DNA of 6,208 nucleotides, from the NCBI GenBank assembly GCA_022566355.1, contig JADFJB010000183.1, positions 1 through 6,208 of the forward strand. Direction: 5' to 3'. Shown in pieces: positions 6,018 through 6,208 of the stretch. The translations under genes and the position numbers were made by a program. The notes under the pieces were generated by a model. That model had not been told where the DNA came from and ran no database searches. It saw only the letters and a program-made list of their open reading frames with translations. This stretch comes from a candidate division KSB1 bacterium. GTDB taxonomy: Bacteria; Zhuqueibacterota; JdFR-76; DREG01. Every line of letters begins with the position of its first letter. Within the stretch, counting starts at the first letter, position 1.

Positions 6018-6041
6018 TTATCCTGAGACTGCGGCTACGCA
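5975..6041. repeat. Imperfect inverted repeat TGCGTAGACCG / CGGCTACGCA spanning the IS right end
   Basis: TGCGTAGACCG (5975-5985) pairs with CGGCTACGCA (6032-6041) with a single bulged A (ten pairs). The arms lie on either side of the right copy of the 12-bp direct repeat. If the IS ends at 6029, one arm is inside the element and one outside. It competes with the smaller hairpins at 5971-6017. Confidence 0.4.
6018..6029 (+). repeat. Right copy of 12-bp direct repeat TTATCCTGAGAC
   Basis: Identical to 4764-4775; candidate right boundary/core of the IS110 element. Confidence 0.55.
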
Positions 6042-6155
6042 TTTTATATCATTTAATTCTTGTCTTGCAGCTCCCTCATCAGAAAAGGGATGTCTGTTTA
6101 TAACAGCGTGTTTGTATTTTGTTTTGTTCTGTTATTTGTTCTTTAAATTAATCTA

Positions 6156-6206
6156 ATTTTTTTTGAATCACTTCCTTTTTTAGATGAGAAGTAATTCAAA
6201 AAAAAT
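6156..6206. repeat. 19-bp inverted repeat with T8/A8 outer arms; no gene in 6042-6208
   Basis: The left arm (6156-6174: A, eight T, then GAATCACTTC) and the right arm (6188-6206: GAAGTAATTC, eight A, then T) match inverted at 18 of 19 positions around a 13-base loop. The order T-run, stem, A-run is opposite to a rho-independent terminator on both strands, so a dispersed palindromic repeat or small transposon end is more likely. The rest of 6042-6208 is T-rich and holds only minor hairpins, such as CTGTT-TAT-AACAG at 6094-6106 and TCCCT/AGGGA at 6072-6090. I see no credible coding sequence. Confidence 0.55.
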
Positions 6207-6208
6207 CT

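Larger units (their letters stand above)
4764..6029 (+). mobile_element. IS110-family insertion sequence (approximate limits)
   Basis: The element is defined by its frameshifted IS110 transposase (4870-5941). It is provisionally bounded by a 12-bp direct repeat TTATCCTGAGAC at 4764-4775 and 6018-6029, giving about 1.25 kb including one copy. IS110 elements move by a DEDD/serine recombinase through a circular form, guided by a bridge RNA from a non-coding end. They share a short core with the target rather than making ordinary target duplications, so terminal inverted repeats are not expected. The non-coding ends here are short (94 and 76 bases) if these limits are right. A wider left end reaching to about 4664, where the acyltransferase similarity stops, is possible. 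Confidence 0.65.

Noticed and set aside
5974-6156. Open frame of 60 residues downstream of the transposase
   Set aside because: No ribosome-binding site, overlaps the hairpin-rich IS end, low-complexity C-terminus; looks like chance.
6156-6206. Rho-independent terminator at the window end
   Set aside because: The T-run precedes and the A-run follows the stem on both strands, the reverse of a terminator.
1-6208. CRISPR arrays, tRNA or rRNA genes, DGR reverse transcriptase or template repeat
   Set aside because: Looked for on both strands; none seen.

Overview
The window comes from a moderately AT-rich Gram-negative bacterium. A SusC-like/TonB-type outer-membrane receptor with an N-terminal carboxypeptidase-regulatory-like domain, a DUF1566 (C-type-lectin-like) membrane protein and several short palindromic intergenic repeats would fit the FCB side of the tree (Calditrichota, KSB1, Ignavibacteria or relatives). 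The -35/-10 boxes seen upstream of the receptor look sigma70-like rather than Bacteroidetes-like. The lineage is an inference; there is no rRNA or other taxonomic marker here.

Left third (1-2614, minus strand): a TonB-dependent receptor, open from its ATG at 2280 to the window edge (760 codons, C-terminus missing). Its leader carries a complete control unit: a promoter (2586-2614), a TPP riboswitch (about 2569-2483), and an intrinsic terminator (2453-2421) whose left arm can pair instead with the 3' end of the aptamer. The receptor is therefore best read as a thiamin (or thiamin-precursor/phosphate) uptake receptor that is switched off when TPP is plentiful.

Middle (2676-4018, plus strand): a five-helix membrane protein whose reading frame is broken at a run of six G. 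Correcting one base there and another near 3786 joins it to a DUF1566 domain, giving a membrane-anchored protein of about 446 residues. The last codons of this domain are strikingly rich in NNC codons (12 of 16, against 0 of 42 just upstream) and end in VRAVR-stop. This is the look of a variable region of a diversity-generating retroelement (DGR), although no template repeat or reverse transcriptase lies in the window.

Right (4121-6208): the 3' part of a heparan-alpha-glucosaminide N-acetyltransferase-like (COG4299/DUF5009) gene on the minus strand, lacking its N-terminal half. It abuts a palindromic repeat and an IS110-family insertion sequence. The IS transposase has all DEDD residues and the C-terminal serine motif but is split by one extra C in a C5 run. 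A 12-bp direct repeat flanks the IS, and an 11-bp inverted repeat buries the transposase ribosome-binding site. The last 170 bases hold no gene, only hairpins.

Three separate disruptions within 1.8 kb (3630-3635, about 3786, 5361-5365) are all consistent with one extra base, two of them in G/C homopolymers. They are either true decay of an accessory region or sequencing errors; the receptor gene next door is clean over 2.28 kb.
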